Position numbers and translations under genes: made by a program
In this document: positions 33,966 to 41,960 of the stretch, piece after piece
How the letters are laid out: each line of letters begins with the position of its first letter
Position numbering within the stretch: the first letter of the stretch is position 1
The notes under the pieces: generated by a model
The model's input: only the letters and a program-made list of their open reading frames with translations
Database searches by the model: none
What the model was told of the DNA's origin: nothing
Origin: Planctomycetota bacterium
GTDB taxonomy: Bacteria > Planctomycetota > Phycisphaerae > Sedimentisphaerales > Anaerobacaceae
Reading direction: 5' to 3'
Length of the DNA: 43,912 bases
NCBI GenBank assembly: GCA_014384025.1
Contig: JACNGQ010000243.1
Location: forward strand, 1 to 43,912

Positions 33966-33987
33966 GGGCTTTCAAACCCGGCTTTTT
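33956..33987 (-). terminator. Terminator of sigma cassette 2
   Basis: AGCCGGG-TTTGAAA-GCCCGGCT is flanked by T runs on both strands, so it can stop transcription either way. It lies 20 bases behind the cassette 2 cargo gene. Confidence 0.8.
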
Positions 33988-34007
33988 CCACTGATGATAT
34001 TTTAAAG

Positions 34008-35207
34008 TTACTTTTTGACCTTGAATTCGAGCATCCGCCTCATACGTCCTTTTTGGAATTCCTCGCCCTGGCAGCGGAGGGCAAAGCCGTCGGCAGTTTT
34101 CTCGTACTTAAAATCCTTGCCGCTGAATAAATCTCCCGGCAGACCGTCAGGCAAGGTATCAGGCAGCTTGCCGCTCTTAGCCTTTATCATATAAATCTCA
34201 ACTGCTGTCCTGATGGAGTTGGAAATTGTTTTCGTCCTTATCTCAATACTATAAATTCTACCGAACGCAGGTGTCAGAAGAGAGGTCAGTGTTGCAGCAG
34301 GATTCTCGGTGATCTCTTTCCCCGGCCTTTCATTCAATTGCTCCAGCCGACTATAAACCTCGGCATAAGGTATCGAACTTTCCAGAACCTCATCGAGAGA
34401 ATTCATATGCTTTATATAATAATCCCTGTTTTTGGCGAAAAACACTTCATCACCTTCAGTAACTCGCTTAATGGCCATTTTCTCAAGGTCCCCAACTTCT
34501 TCTGGCCCGGAACACAAAGCAAGTAGTTTATCACGTCTATCAACTTGCATTTCTGAAGAAAAGCATTCTTTCTCAGAGCGCATCGCGAACCTCAGTGACG
34601 GTGTTTTGAACGGTACCTCTGCTAATTTCGCCTTGAGACATGTTAAGGTTTCCAGGTCCGGTTGCATGTCGGCAAGGATATCCTGAATGCGACTGGCAAC
34701 CATCTTGTCTATTGACATCGATACCAAAAAGGAAATGGGTGTATCATCGCCAACATGTTTGCCTATCTTATGAACTGTTAAACAGCGGTTAATAGCTTTC
34801 TGGTAATCGCCTTCGGCTGCCAGAATCCTAGCCTCTGCAGTAATAAGAAAGACCAGCTTTCTCGTCTGAGCAACATGGGCCAGGTTGATCGATACTCCAT
34901 CGGAATATTTCAAACCCCAATTACAATTTGGAATCTCGGTTGCGGCCGCTGCAAGGTCAATTGCTGCCCGGCAGCTTTCGATATATTTTTTGATTCTTTC
35001 ATTTGGTTCGATGTTGCCCCTTGATAAATCGGCAACCATATCCTCCATAGTGTCGTCAGCTTTTTCATAGGAAATGTAAGCCTGATAATACAGCAGGGCT
35101 GCATTATCAGGGTCCGGTGGATAGGCGAAGACCGGAGAACTTAGTATAAGTAGTGTCAGAATAAAGCTCGTAAACTTTGTTAATTTGTTGGTTGTAACTG
35201 TTTTCAT
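34008..35207 (-). CDS. Secreted 'YPPD' family protein, cassette 2
   Basis: The protein has 399 residues. A signal peptide ('FTSFILTLLILSSPVFA') precedes 'YPPDPDNAALLYYQAYISYE'. The helical body keeps 'NIEPNERIKKYIESCRAAID' and 'PNCNWGLKYSDG', and the C-terminal block 'LPGDLFSGKDFKYEKTADGF' and 'LRCQGEEFQKG' ends in 'LEFKVKK'. It is the closest relative of the cassette 1 product, especially in the first 200 residues. AAAGGACA precedes the ATG, 17 bases behind the TM gene. The body contains a helix-rich region with 'ARILAAEGDYQKAINRCLTV', which resembles a TPR. No enzyme motif is visible. Confidence 0.65.
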   Translation of the reverse strand: MKTVTTNKLTKFTSFILTLLILSSPVFAYPPDPDNAALLYYQAYISYEKADDTMEDMVADLSRGNIEPNERIKKYIESCRAAIDLAAAATEIPNCNWGLKYSDGVSINLAHVAQTRKLVFLITAEARILAAEGDYQKAINRCLTVHKIGKHVGDDTPISFLVSMSIDKMVASRIQDILADMQPDLETLTCLKAKLAEVPFKTPSLRFAMRSEKECFSSEMQVDRRDKLLALCSGPEEVGDLEKMAIKRVTEGDEVFFAKNRDYYIKHMNSLDEVLESSIPYAEVYSRLEQLNERPGKEITENPAATLTSLLTPAFGRIYSIEIRTKTISNSIRTAVEIYMIKAKSGKLPDTLPDGLPGDLFSGKDFKYEKTADGFALRCQGEEFQKGRMRRMLEFKVKK

Positions 35208-35224
35208 GATTTTGTCCTTTCAAT

Positions 35225-35665
35225 TTATGAACCATTAAATTCGCTAAGTAATTCCTGAGATGACAAGCCGTCAGTCCGTGTTCCTAACAATTTCAAAGCT
35301 TGCTCACATTGATTCTCTACGGCTTCTATTCCTCCTCTCCGAAATGCGCGTTCGAGTGATATCGACGTCATCATTTCAACCGGCGATTTTGTAACTTCTA
35401 CTATGTTGGGTTGCTCCTGTTTGCTCGGCTCCTGGTGAGTTATAAAAAAGCTTACCGCTAAGATTATCACGGCTGCTGCGGCAATATTGGGGAGCGGGCT
35501 TTTTAGAATTATTCTCCATATATTCGGACCAGTCGGAGCAAATTCTTTCGCTTTTGATTTCTCAAATGCCTGCAAAATATTGCTGAATACCTTTTTGTTG
35601 CGTTCCGAATCGATGACAATATCAACATTTTTGATACGCTTCTCTATGTCTTCTGTTGAGCTCAC
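35225..35665 (-). CDS. One-TM protein partnered with ECF sigma (cassette 2), putative anti-sigma
   Basis: The protein has 146 residues from a GTG at 35665 that overlaps the sigma TGA (GTGA) and has GAGGTG 7 bases upstream; the longer frame to 35713 lies inside the sigma gene. The cytoplasmic part (1-47) is followed by 'NIWRIILKSPLPNIAAAAVI', with the membrane helix at about 60-76. The extracytoplasmic motif reads 'SPVEMMTSISLERAFRRGGI', then 'EAVENQCEQALKLLG' and 'LLSEFNGS'. It is nearly identical in this motif to cassette 3. There are no zinc ligands of the classic anti-sigma fold. Confidence 0.6.
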   Translation of the reverse strand: MSSTEDIEKRIKNVDIVIDSERNKKVFSNILQAFEKSKAKEFAPTGPNIWRIILKSPLPNIAAAAVIILAVSFFITHQEPSKQEQPNIVEVTKSPVEMMTSISLERAFRRGGIEAVENQCEQALKLLGTRTDGLSSQELLSEFNGS

Positions 35666-36207
35666 TTTTGCACCTCGCTGTTCAGTAATAAACGCAGTCT
35701 GTCTAATCCGCATCGGTACCGACTTTGGGCAGTCTTGATTGATACCTCTTGCAGCACACCTATTTCTCTGAATTTCATCCTGCCATATAAATGTAAGGTT
35801 ATTGCTTCCCGCTGTTCATATGGTAGTTTAGATATTGCATCACTCATTTTTCTTAGCTCTTCACCGTTCATTAACCATTGGTCTGGTGTTTCTAAATTTG
35901 ATGTCACAGGCGCGTTCCCATTCCACCGGTTGGTCCGCCGCCGGTGTGTAGCTATGTTTCTGTTTCGTGCACGATTGGCTACGCAGGTTGCCAGGTACCC
36001 CTTAAGACTTCCGGTAAGCTGAAACTGTCCGGCGGATTGCGCGAAGTTAAAGAAAACGTCCTGCACAATGTCCTCTGCATCACCGATGTCATTTAAAAGA
36101 GCGGCCGCCAGCCTCAGCAAATCATCGCGGTACTTTTCGTAAATGCGTGACAAGGCATTTACACTTCCACGATTGAATTTCCATACTAATAATTTGTCAT
36201 CCAACAT
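35662..36207 (-). CDS. ECF-type RNA polymerase sigma factor (cassette 2)
   Basis: The protein has 181 residues from the ATG at 36207 (MLDDKLLVWKFNRGS, matching cassette 1); a TTG at 36231 would add 8 residues and is less likely. Region 2 has 'DIGDAEDIVQDVFFNFAQSA' and 'GYLATCVANRARNRN'; region 4 has 'LPYEQREAITLHLYGRMKFR' and 'EVSIKTAQSRYRCGLDRL'. The region between the domains is short and polar. It heads cassette 2; upstream lies about 100 bases of AT-rich DNA with no promoter I can name, then the terminator of cassette 3. Confidence 0.85.
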   Translation of the reverse strand: MLDDKLLVWKFNRGSVNALSRIYEKYRDDLLRLAAALLNDIGDAEDIVQDVFFNFAQSAGQFQLTGSLKGYLATCVANRARNRNIATHRRRTNRWNGNAPVTSNLETPDQWLMNGEELRKMSDAISKLPYEQREAITLHLYGRMKFREIGVLQEVSIKTAQSRYRCGLDRLRLLLNSEVQK

Positions 36208-36333
36208 CAGCCGGCCGCCTGCTAAAGACAAGACAATCGATTGTCATCTATACAACAATCGAGGTATGCATTTTACTCAAAGGAAAAACAGAATTTTGTA
36301 TAATTTTAGTAGCTTTGCAGCCTAAAGGGTATG

Positions 36334-36364
36334 AAAAAGGCCGGATTTTTAAGCCCGGCCTTTT
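36334..36364 (-). terminator. Terminator of sigma cassette 3
   Basis: On the minus strand GGCCGGG-CTTAAAAA-TCCGGCC is flanked by T runs on both strands, 25 bases behind the cassette 3 cargo gene. Confidence 0.75.
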
Positions 36365-36388
36365 GTTGCTGATTATATATGTAAACCA

Positions 36389-37558
36389 CTATTTGACTTT
36401 AAATTCGTAACTATATGTTTCATCCTTGTCTAAGTCTTTGCCATGGCAGCGAAGAGTAAAACCGTCTTTAGTTTTCTCGTACTTAAAATCCTTGCCGCTG
36501 AATAAATCTCCCGGCAGACCGGCAGGCAAAGCATTAGGCAGTTTGCCGGTCCTGGCCTTTATCATATAAATCTCAATAGCTGCCTTAAGGGCGTTAGAGT
36601 GAGTATTCAATCTTATTGATAAGCTGTAAATTCTCTGCCATGTGGGTCCAAAAACAGCAGTCAAGGTCGCATCGGTATTTTTATTGAATTCTTTAGTCAG
36701 TTCTTCGTCTAACTTCTTAAGCTTTGCATATCCTTGTGGATACGGCAGGTCGAAAGCCGCTTCAATGCCGTCCATATAGTTGTTCCAATAAGTGATGTTT
36801 TTAGCAAAGAATTGCTGGTTGGCCGTGCGAATCCTTTCAAGGATTTTCTTTTTGGTGGGACCATCGTCAAGGCCGGACTGTACTACATCGTTGATTTTTT
36901 CCGGGGACATAGATATTATCCCCGCTTCGCGTTTCCAGCGAAGCACCGGTTCTATGGAGAATGGTTGCTTGTCGAGTTCTGTGAGTTCACCTCTCAACCA
37001 GGTCAAAATCTCTGCCTCTTGTGGCATCTCCGATAGAAAGTGAGTGATACATTGATTATTTGCGCCATTTATAGCGATACCTACAAGGTAGCTTATGATT
37101 GGACGCTCGTTGAGATGTCGTGCCATCCTGTATATACTTATGCAGCGACCCAGGGCTTTTTTGTAATCGCCCCTGTCGGCCTGCGTTCTTGCTTCAGCAG
37201 CAAGCAGCGCGAATATATCTCTGGCCTTGTGATGAGGTGGCAGCAGTACTTCTGTGCCCTGGGAATAGTCCAATCCCCAGTCACAATGGTCTATCCGGGA
37301 GGCATCGAGAACCATATCTATGATTCTGCGATTCTTTTTCAGGCATTCCTCTATTTTCTCGTTTGATTTAATTTTACCCTTCCAGTAGTCCCACAGCATG
37401 TTACCAATGTTGTCCGGGGATTCATACAGCGTGAAAGCCTTGTAATAAAGCACTGCCGCATTGTCGGGCGGGTATGCACAGGCTGACGTTGCTGATACGA
37501 GTAGTACCAAAACAGCAAATGTCACCGTTCTTGTTTTTATGCTTTTGTTTGTTTTCAT
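36389..37558 (-). CDS. Secreted 'YPPD' family protein, cassette 3
   Basis: The protein has 389 residues. Its ATG overlaps the TM-gene TGA (ATGA). A signal peptide ('VTFAVLVLLVSATSACA') precedes 'YPPDNAAVLYYKAFTLYESP', a slightly shortened hallmark. The body diverges from cassettes 1 and 2 in the middle, but keeps 'HCDWGLDYSQGTEV' and 'ARTQADRGDYKKALGRCISI' (TPR-like). The C-terminal block 'LPGDLFSGKDFKYEKTKDGF' and 'LRCHGKDLDKDETY' ends in 'YEFKVK'. The strong conservation of both ends against a variable middle suggests a conserved export or anchoring function and a variable recognition part; this is inference. Confidence 0.65.
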   Translation of the reverse strand: MKTNKSIKTRTVTFAVLVLLVSATSACAYPPDNAAVLYYKAFTLYESPDNIGNMLWDYWKGKIKSNEKIEECLKKNRRIIDMVLDASRIDHCDWGLDYSQGTEVLLPPHHKARDIFALLAAEARTQADRGDYKKALGRCISIYRMARHLNERPIISYLVGIAINGANNQCITHFLSEMPQEAEILTWLRGELTELDKQPFSIEPVLRWKREAGIISMSPEKINDVVQSGLDDGPTKKKILERIRTANQQFFAKNITYWNNYMDGIEAAFDLPYPQGYAKLKKLDEELTKEFNKNTDATLTAVFGPTWQRIYSLSIRLNTHSNALKAAIEIYMIKARTGKLPNALPAGLPGDLFSGKDFKYEKTKDGFTLRCHGKDLDKDETYSYEFKVK

Positions 37559-38043
37559 GGTTTCGTCCTTTCTGAACTTCTACCATTACCGTTAAATTCT
37601 GCGAGTATCCACTCGATTGGTAAGCTTCCAGGCCGCGGTCCAATTGGCTTATAAGCCTGTTTGCATTGTTCTTCTACTGCTTCTATTCCTCCTCGCCGAA
37701 ATGCGCGTTCGAGCGATATCGCCGTCATCATTTCAACCGGACTTTTTGTAACTTCAGCAATCTTAGGCTGTTCCTGTTCGCCCGGCTCCTGGTGAGTAAT
37801 AAAAATGCTTACACCTAAGATTATCACAGCCGCTGCGGCAATTTTGGTTAGCGGGCTTTTTAGGATTACTTTCAATATTTTTGGCTGCTTGACCGAATCC
37901 CCTTTAGCTGCACGAGAAAGGAGTACTTGGTATTCTTCGGGGTATTTTTGCTTCCATTTCTCGGCGTCGAACTGTGGCTTTGCCGTGTTGATGGTGCGGG
38001 ATATTAGTTCATCTATCCGTTTTTCATTTCTTTGCTCGTTCAT
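37555..38043 (-). CDS. One-TM protein partnered with ECF sigma (cassette 3), putative anti-sigma
   Basis: The protein has 162 residues from the ATG at 38043 (GAGG 8 bases upstream, 2 bases after the sigma stop); a TTG two codons earlier is less likely. The cytoplasmic part (1-60) has 'FDAEKWKQKYPEEYQVLLSR'. The membrane helix is about 66-83 ('LTKIAAAAVIILGVSIFI'). The outside motif reads 'SPVEMMTAISLERAFRRGGI', then 'EAVEEQCKQAYKPIG' and 'ILAEFNG'. A 10-residue tail that contains no motif extends past the ends of its paralogues. Confidence 0.6.
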   Translation of the reverse strand: MNEQRNEKRIDELISRTINTAKPQFDAEKWKQKYPEEYQVLLSRAAKGDSVKQPKILKVILKSPLTKIAAAAVIILGVSIFITHQEPGEQEQPKIAEVTKSPVEMMTAISLERAFRRGGIEAVEEQCKQAYKPIGPRPGSLPIEWILAEFNGNGRSSERTKP

Positions 38044-38045
38044 AA

Positions 38046-38606
38046 TCAAACCTCACCAAAACCATTTCGCCCTAAGTAACCGGCCAATTTTTTCTTTACT
38101 CTTCGCAGCCTTCCGTTTATGGCCTGTTCAGAGATACCCAAAACCGCCGATATCTGCTCGTAAGACATACCGTCATAGAACCGCAGAAAAATCAGCTCTC
38201 TTGCAGAAGCCGGAAGTTTGCTTATGGCTTGCCTTACGACCTCAGTAGTCTCATCGTCCCTCGGTTCAGTTGCTGCTATCGAAAGTTCATCGGCACTTTG
38301 AAGGTTCTCTGTCCTTCGGGCAATATCTTTTGCGATGTTCCTGCAAATTACGGCAAGCCAGCCGGCAAATCGATTCTCTTTTTTTAACTGTGGCAGCTTC
38401 ACCGCGGCCTTTGCGAATGCCTGCTGAGCTGCGTCTTCAGCTAAGTGCCTGTCGCCAAGTACCGAATGTGCAATTGCAACCATAGCCGGATAATAACGAT
38501 GGCACAATTCCGTAAAGCCCTCTGCATCACCGTCGATAGCTGACCTGACTAATGTTGTATCCGGTTTTTGAGTCACTGACCTTTCTTTCTCCGGAGTCCC
38601 GGGCAT
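38046..38606 (-). CDS. ECF-type RNA polymerase sigma factor (cassette 3)
   Basis: The protein has 186 residues. It is a different ECF type from cassettes 1 and 2, closer to SigW/SigE-like factors: region 2 has 'GDRHLAEDAAQQAFAKAAVK' and 'RFAGWLAVICRNIAKDIARR'; region 4 has 'LPASARELIFLRFYDGMSYE' and 'AVLGISEQAINGRLRRVKKK'. That a different sigma heads the same TM/cargo pair implies that the sigma gene was exchanged or that the downstream pair was recruited. The ribosome site is weak. The upstream 120 bases, up to the terminator at 38726, hold no clear promoter. Confidence 0.85.
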   Translation of the reverse strand: MPGTPEKERSVTQKPDTTLVRSAIDGDAEGFTELCHRYYPAMVAIAHSVLGDRHLAEDAAQQAFAKAAVKLPQLKKENRFAGWLAVICRNIAKDIARRTENLQSADELSIAATEPRDDETTEVVRQAISKLPASARELIFLRFYDGMSYEQISAVLGISEQAINGRLRRVKKKLAGYLGRNGFGEV

Positions 38607-38725
38607 TATTTACTTTCGCTGACTCAGCTTCTATTAATTCAGACTCATTGTTGCACTCAAAATGGGCGCTGAAAATACTGCTTTAAAGTTTTTTTATTAT
38701 ATTGATTTTGAAGTGGTTGGCGCAT

Positions 38726-38756
38726 AAAAAAGGCCGGCTCTAATGAGTCGGCCTTT
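38726..38756 (-). terminator. Terminator downstream of the Cys-rich gene
   Basis: On the minus strand GGCCGACTC-ATTA-GAGCCGGCC is followed by TTTTTT, about 80 bases behind the stop at 38839. T runs on both sides allow bidirectional use. Confidence 0.75.
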
Positions 38757-38838
38757 TCCTAAAATAAATCTTCAGCCCTGTAACGGGCAACAATTACGTT
38801 TTACGGATAATCTGTTTTCGCATTGTAATAACAGGTAC

Positions 38839-39243
38839 TTACTCAGTTGTGGTGCTTGCCACTGGGCAGCAACCCGTCTTGGCAGCAGTTGCATCGGATT
38901 TTGGGCAACAACCCGGTGCAGCCTCTCCAGCGCAACAAGGCTTGGTGCAATCTGCCGGGCAGTCCTTTGAACCTTCTTGAGCACAGCAAGGCTTGGTTGG
39001 ATCGAGCGGACAAGTCTTTTCGGCAGACCCACACTCGGCCTTTCGAGTACATTCTCCTTCAGCGCTGCTTGCAAAAACAGCCTGCGAAGCCGTACATGTC
39101 GCATTTTTTGTTGCCTGGCAGGTTTTGGGCTGCGAGCCGGTCGATAAAATATTCGTGTAATTACCCAGCAAAACCGTCCCTGCCAATACAGCGACTAAAA
39201 CAGCAGCGATAACAAGCAAATTTTTAGTGTTTTTCAGACTCAT
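38839..39243 (-). CDS. Membrane-anchored Cys-rich protein
   Basis: The protein has 134 residues from the ATG at 39243 (GAGGG upstream); the longer frame adds 5 residues without a site. The N-terminal signal or anchor segment 'LLVIAAVLVAVLAGTVLLGN' is followed by a low-complexity domain with 15 Cys, largely as 'KPCCA', 'GCCP', 'KDC' and 'CTKPCC' units spaced by Ala/Pro/Lys/Asp. That composition suggests metal binding or a heavily disulfide-bonded surface protein. No classical family is recognised. It is monocistronic with its own terminator. Confidence 0.6.
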   Translation of the reverse strand: MSLKNTKNLLVIAAVLVAVLAGTVLLGNYTNILSTGSQPKTCQATKNATCTASQAVFASSAEGECTRKAECGSAEKTCPLDPTKPCCAQEGSKDCPADCTKPCCAGEAAPGCCPKSDATAAKTGCCPVASTTTE

Positions 39244-39454
39244 TGGAACTACCCTCATTAAAAAATTAGCATTCAGTTTTCAAACTTTCTCGAAAACACA
39301 CATTCTCCAAGTGTTTATTATACCAGTTTTATAGAAGTAGTGTTCGGAAAAAAAAAGATGATTTTCATAAAAACCTTTGTGTCCCATAAAGTTTCAAATA
39401 TTGCTGAAATTGGCCATTCAACCGAATGCATTTTGTAAAACTCCCGTTATTGCA

Positions 39455-41818
39455 TTATTTATTTGGAGAATTATCGAGCTGTTTGTAGATTTCGAGCCTT
39501 TTTGTAAATTCCTGTTCGAGCTTTTGGTATCCTGCTGCGCGGGCGAGTTTAAGGGCCTTTTCTTCGGACACGACCGCTTCGCGGAACCGGCGGGCTTCAG
39601 CGTAGCTTGTTGCAAAATAGTGGTGCAGCAGAGGCGATGTATCAACTTCCGGCTTAAGAGAGACAGCTTTGGAGTAATGCCTAAGGGCCTGGTCGGTCTG
39701 TTTCTGTTGGGCTAATGCCAATGCAAGTTTGTAGTGTGCCTGGGCGTCATCAGGTTTAAGCTGGACGGCCTGCGACAAATGCCTGATTGCCGCATCAAGT
39801 TGCCCCTGCCGATACATTACCTGGCCCATATTGTAGTGTGCGTCGGCATAGTTCGGGTCAAGACGTATCGCCTCTGACAAATGAACAGTAGCCTCTTTAA
39901 GCATCCCTCCGGCGAGCAGAAGAGACCCGAGGTAGCCATGTGCTTCAGCATGGTCCGGCTGAAACCGTAAAACCGCCGAGAAATGCCTGATTGCCTCATT
40001 AAACTTTCCCTTACGGGCCATTGCCTGACCAAGACTGTAATGTGCATCGATGTAGCCCGGTTCAAGCTTTATCGCCTCTGAGAAATACCCGATTGCCTCA
40101 TCAACCTTTCCCTGCCGGGCCAGTGCCACGCCGAGGGTACAATTCGCCTCCGCATTTTTAGGATTCAGCTCCAGCGATTTTCTGCATTGACGCTCTGCGC
40201 CGGCAAAATCATCGGCTTTGAGGTATTCATCCGCAGCCCTAAGATAAGATGTGTCATCAACAAATTTATCACGGATTGTTTTAATAGCGGCCGGTTTGAT
40301 ATTGACAAATTCCGGTATATTGGCGGCTCTGTCTTGGGCGGTAAATTGCGACAGCAACACGGCGGGACTGCTCCGTCCCTCCTCATCGATATGGGTGAGG
40401 AAAAGCTGGGTATAAGCTGAATTTGCTTTTGAAGAAAACACCAGCCATCTGCTGTTCGGTGAGAAGCTGTGCCAGGAGTTCATCCGGTTTGTGTTGGCGC
40501 GCAATTTACTGGCCTTGCCCCCCTTGGCCGGGATGATATACAGTTCGCTGTCTGGCTGAAGAAGCATATAGCTTTTCGCTTTACAGAACACAATCCATTT
40601 GCCGTCGGGTGAGTATTTCGCGAAATAGTTACTCATACCGTTTTTGGATGCCCCTTCGATTGGCTCTGGTTTGCCGCCTTTTCCGTCGTTAAATGGAATC
40701 CTGTACAAATCGAACAAAAATTGTTTTCCATCTTTAAGGAATTCCTCGCATTGTTCCGGACTAAGAAGCACCTTTCGCGGGCCGCTGACGTTCTTGAGCT
40801 TGTAGGCTTCCGTTCTGGCAAAAACAATATATTTACCGTCCGGGCTCCAGACCGGATTACTTTGTACATATTGTGGGTCATCCGCTCCGGGCAGTGCCGT
40901 GAACTCGCCCGTTTGCCTGTTATAAATAACCAGGATGCCTTTGATAGGGAAAAACAATTGCGAAAAGGCCAGTTCCGGTTTCGGAACAAAAACAGATTCA
41001 TCTTTGACCGTGCTAACTACAAACCTGCCGTCCGGGGATATCTGCGAAAGAAGGCCGAAGGTCTGCTGGCCGTCTTCCTCCATGTAGTCACTCCACGTTA
41101 TGATGTCACTGGGAGCAAGAAGCATTTGTTCGGCGACTTCTGTTATAACGTATGACCCCTTGTTGTTGGCATAATCCACATCCATTGCGAGGGTCTCACC
41201 GTTTGCGGAAAACGAGTGACAGTTACCACAGACCGGCAGTTTCTCCAGAATAATCGGAGGCTGCTGCGGCGAAGAGATGTCACCGAAGCGCCAACGAATG
41301 TTTGTAGGGTCCTTGACGGCATCGATAAAGGGCAGGTTCACTTCCCGGTAGAACAACGGTGCCCCGACGGAATCTTCGGATGTTTTGATTGAGATTTTGC
41401 CTGCCGAAAGGATTTTCCACCGGCCCCAGCGATTAACGCCCAGAATAGTAACGACTGCCTGCTTTTCCAGGGAGCGCTTCTTGATAAGCTCCCACTGGTC
41501 CGATTCAGGCGTCCACTGAGGTTCATTGAGGAGGATATTGATACGCTCCTCGTTATCCTGGAAATTGATTGTCAAAAGCCATCTGTCGGATTTGGAGCTG
41601 TCGTCTTCCCATTGAAATGTCGGGGGCACGATTTCCGGTGGAAAAAGTGTCTCGTTAAACGGATAGCGAATCACCAGACTTTTGTATTCGGCATCATCCC
41701 GGTAAAGTGCTAATATATCCTCTATCCGAGGCCCGGGCACATAGAGAGCAATTAGTAAGACTACGACAACAGCCACTATACTGATACCAATAATAAGATA
41801 TACGGCCGGCTTGCGCAT
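39455..41818 (-). CDS. PD40 beta-propeller and TPR protein with a CxxCH motif
   Basis: The protein has 787 residues. One N-terminal membrane helix (about 6-26) anchors an extracytoplasmic part. A beta-sandwich-like region (about 45-180) is followed by 'LPVCGNCHSFSANGETLAMD' (CxxCH at 197-201, a possible c-type heme site). TolB/WD40-like PD40 blades (about 205-490) show 'SPDGRFVV', 'SPDGKYIVFA', 'SPDGKWIVFC' and 'SPNSRWLVF'. At least six TPRs (about 530-730; 'GYIDAHYSLGQAMARKGKFN') follow. The combination is typical of planctomycete surface proteins of unknown role. It is flanked by 140-210-base spacers, so it is probably transcribed alone. Confidence 0.8.
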   Translation of the reverse strand: MRKPAVYLIIGISIVAVVVVLLIALYVPGPRIEDILALYRDDAEYKSLVIRYPFNETLFPPEIVPPTFQWEDDSSKSDRWLLTINFQDNEERINILLNEPQWTPESDQWELIKKRSLEKQAVVTILGVNRWGRWKILSAGKISIKTSEDSVGAPLFYREVNLPFIDAVKDPTNIRWRFGDISSPQQPPIILEKLPVCGNCHSFSANGETLAMDVDYANNKGSYVITEVAEQMLLAPSDIITWSDYMEEDGQQTFGLLSQISPDGRFVVSTVKDESVFVPKPELAFSQLFFPIKGILVIYNRQTGEFTALPGADDPQYVQSNPVWSPDGKYIVFARTEAYKLKNVSGPRKVLLSPEQCEEFLKDGKQFLFDLYRIPFNDGKGGKPEPIEGASKNGMSNYFAKYSPDGKWIVFCKAKSYMLLQPDSELYIIPAKGGKASKLRANTNRMNSWHSFSPNSRWLVFSSKANSAYTQLFLTHIDEEGRSSPAVLLSQFTAQDRAANIPEFVNIKPAAIKTIRDKFVDDTSYLRAADEYLKADDFAGAERQCRKSLELNPKNAEANCTLGVALARQGKVDEAIGYFSEAIKLEPGYIDAHYSLGQAMARKGKFNEAIRHFSAVLRFQPDHAEAHGYLGSLLLAGGMLKEATVHLSEAIRLDPNYADAHYNMGQVMYRQGQLDAAIRHLSQAVQLKPDDAQAHYKLALALAQQKQTDQALRHYSKAVSLKPEVDTSPLLHHYFATSYAEARRFREAVVSEEKALKLARAAGYQKLEQEFTKRLEIYKQLDNSPNK

Positions 41819-41960
41819 TATTTTCTCATTTTCACAAGTTATCGATTGGCTCAGCCAAAATCCGGGTTGTTTTGCTTAAGTTGTGCAGATACCATATCTT
41901 AAATTTCGGACATGTAAAAATCAAACTTAATCACATTTCTGCAGGTTCTATCGTACTATT

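Noticed and set aside
29397-38043. Classic zinc-binding anti-sigma (ZAS) domains in the TM proteins
   Set aside because: No HxxxCxxC motif is present in any of the four; the anti-sigma idea therefore rests on gene order and topology only.
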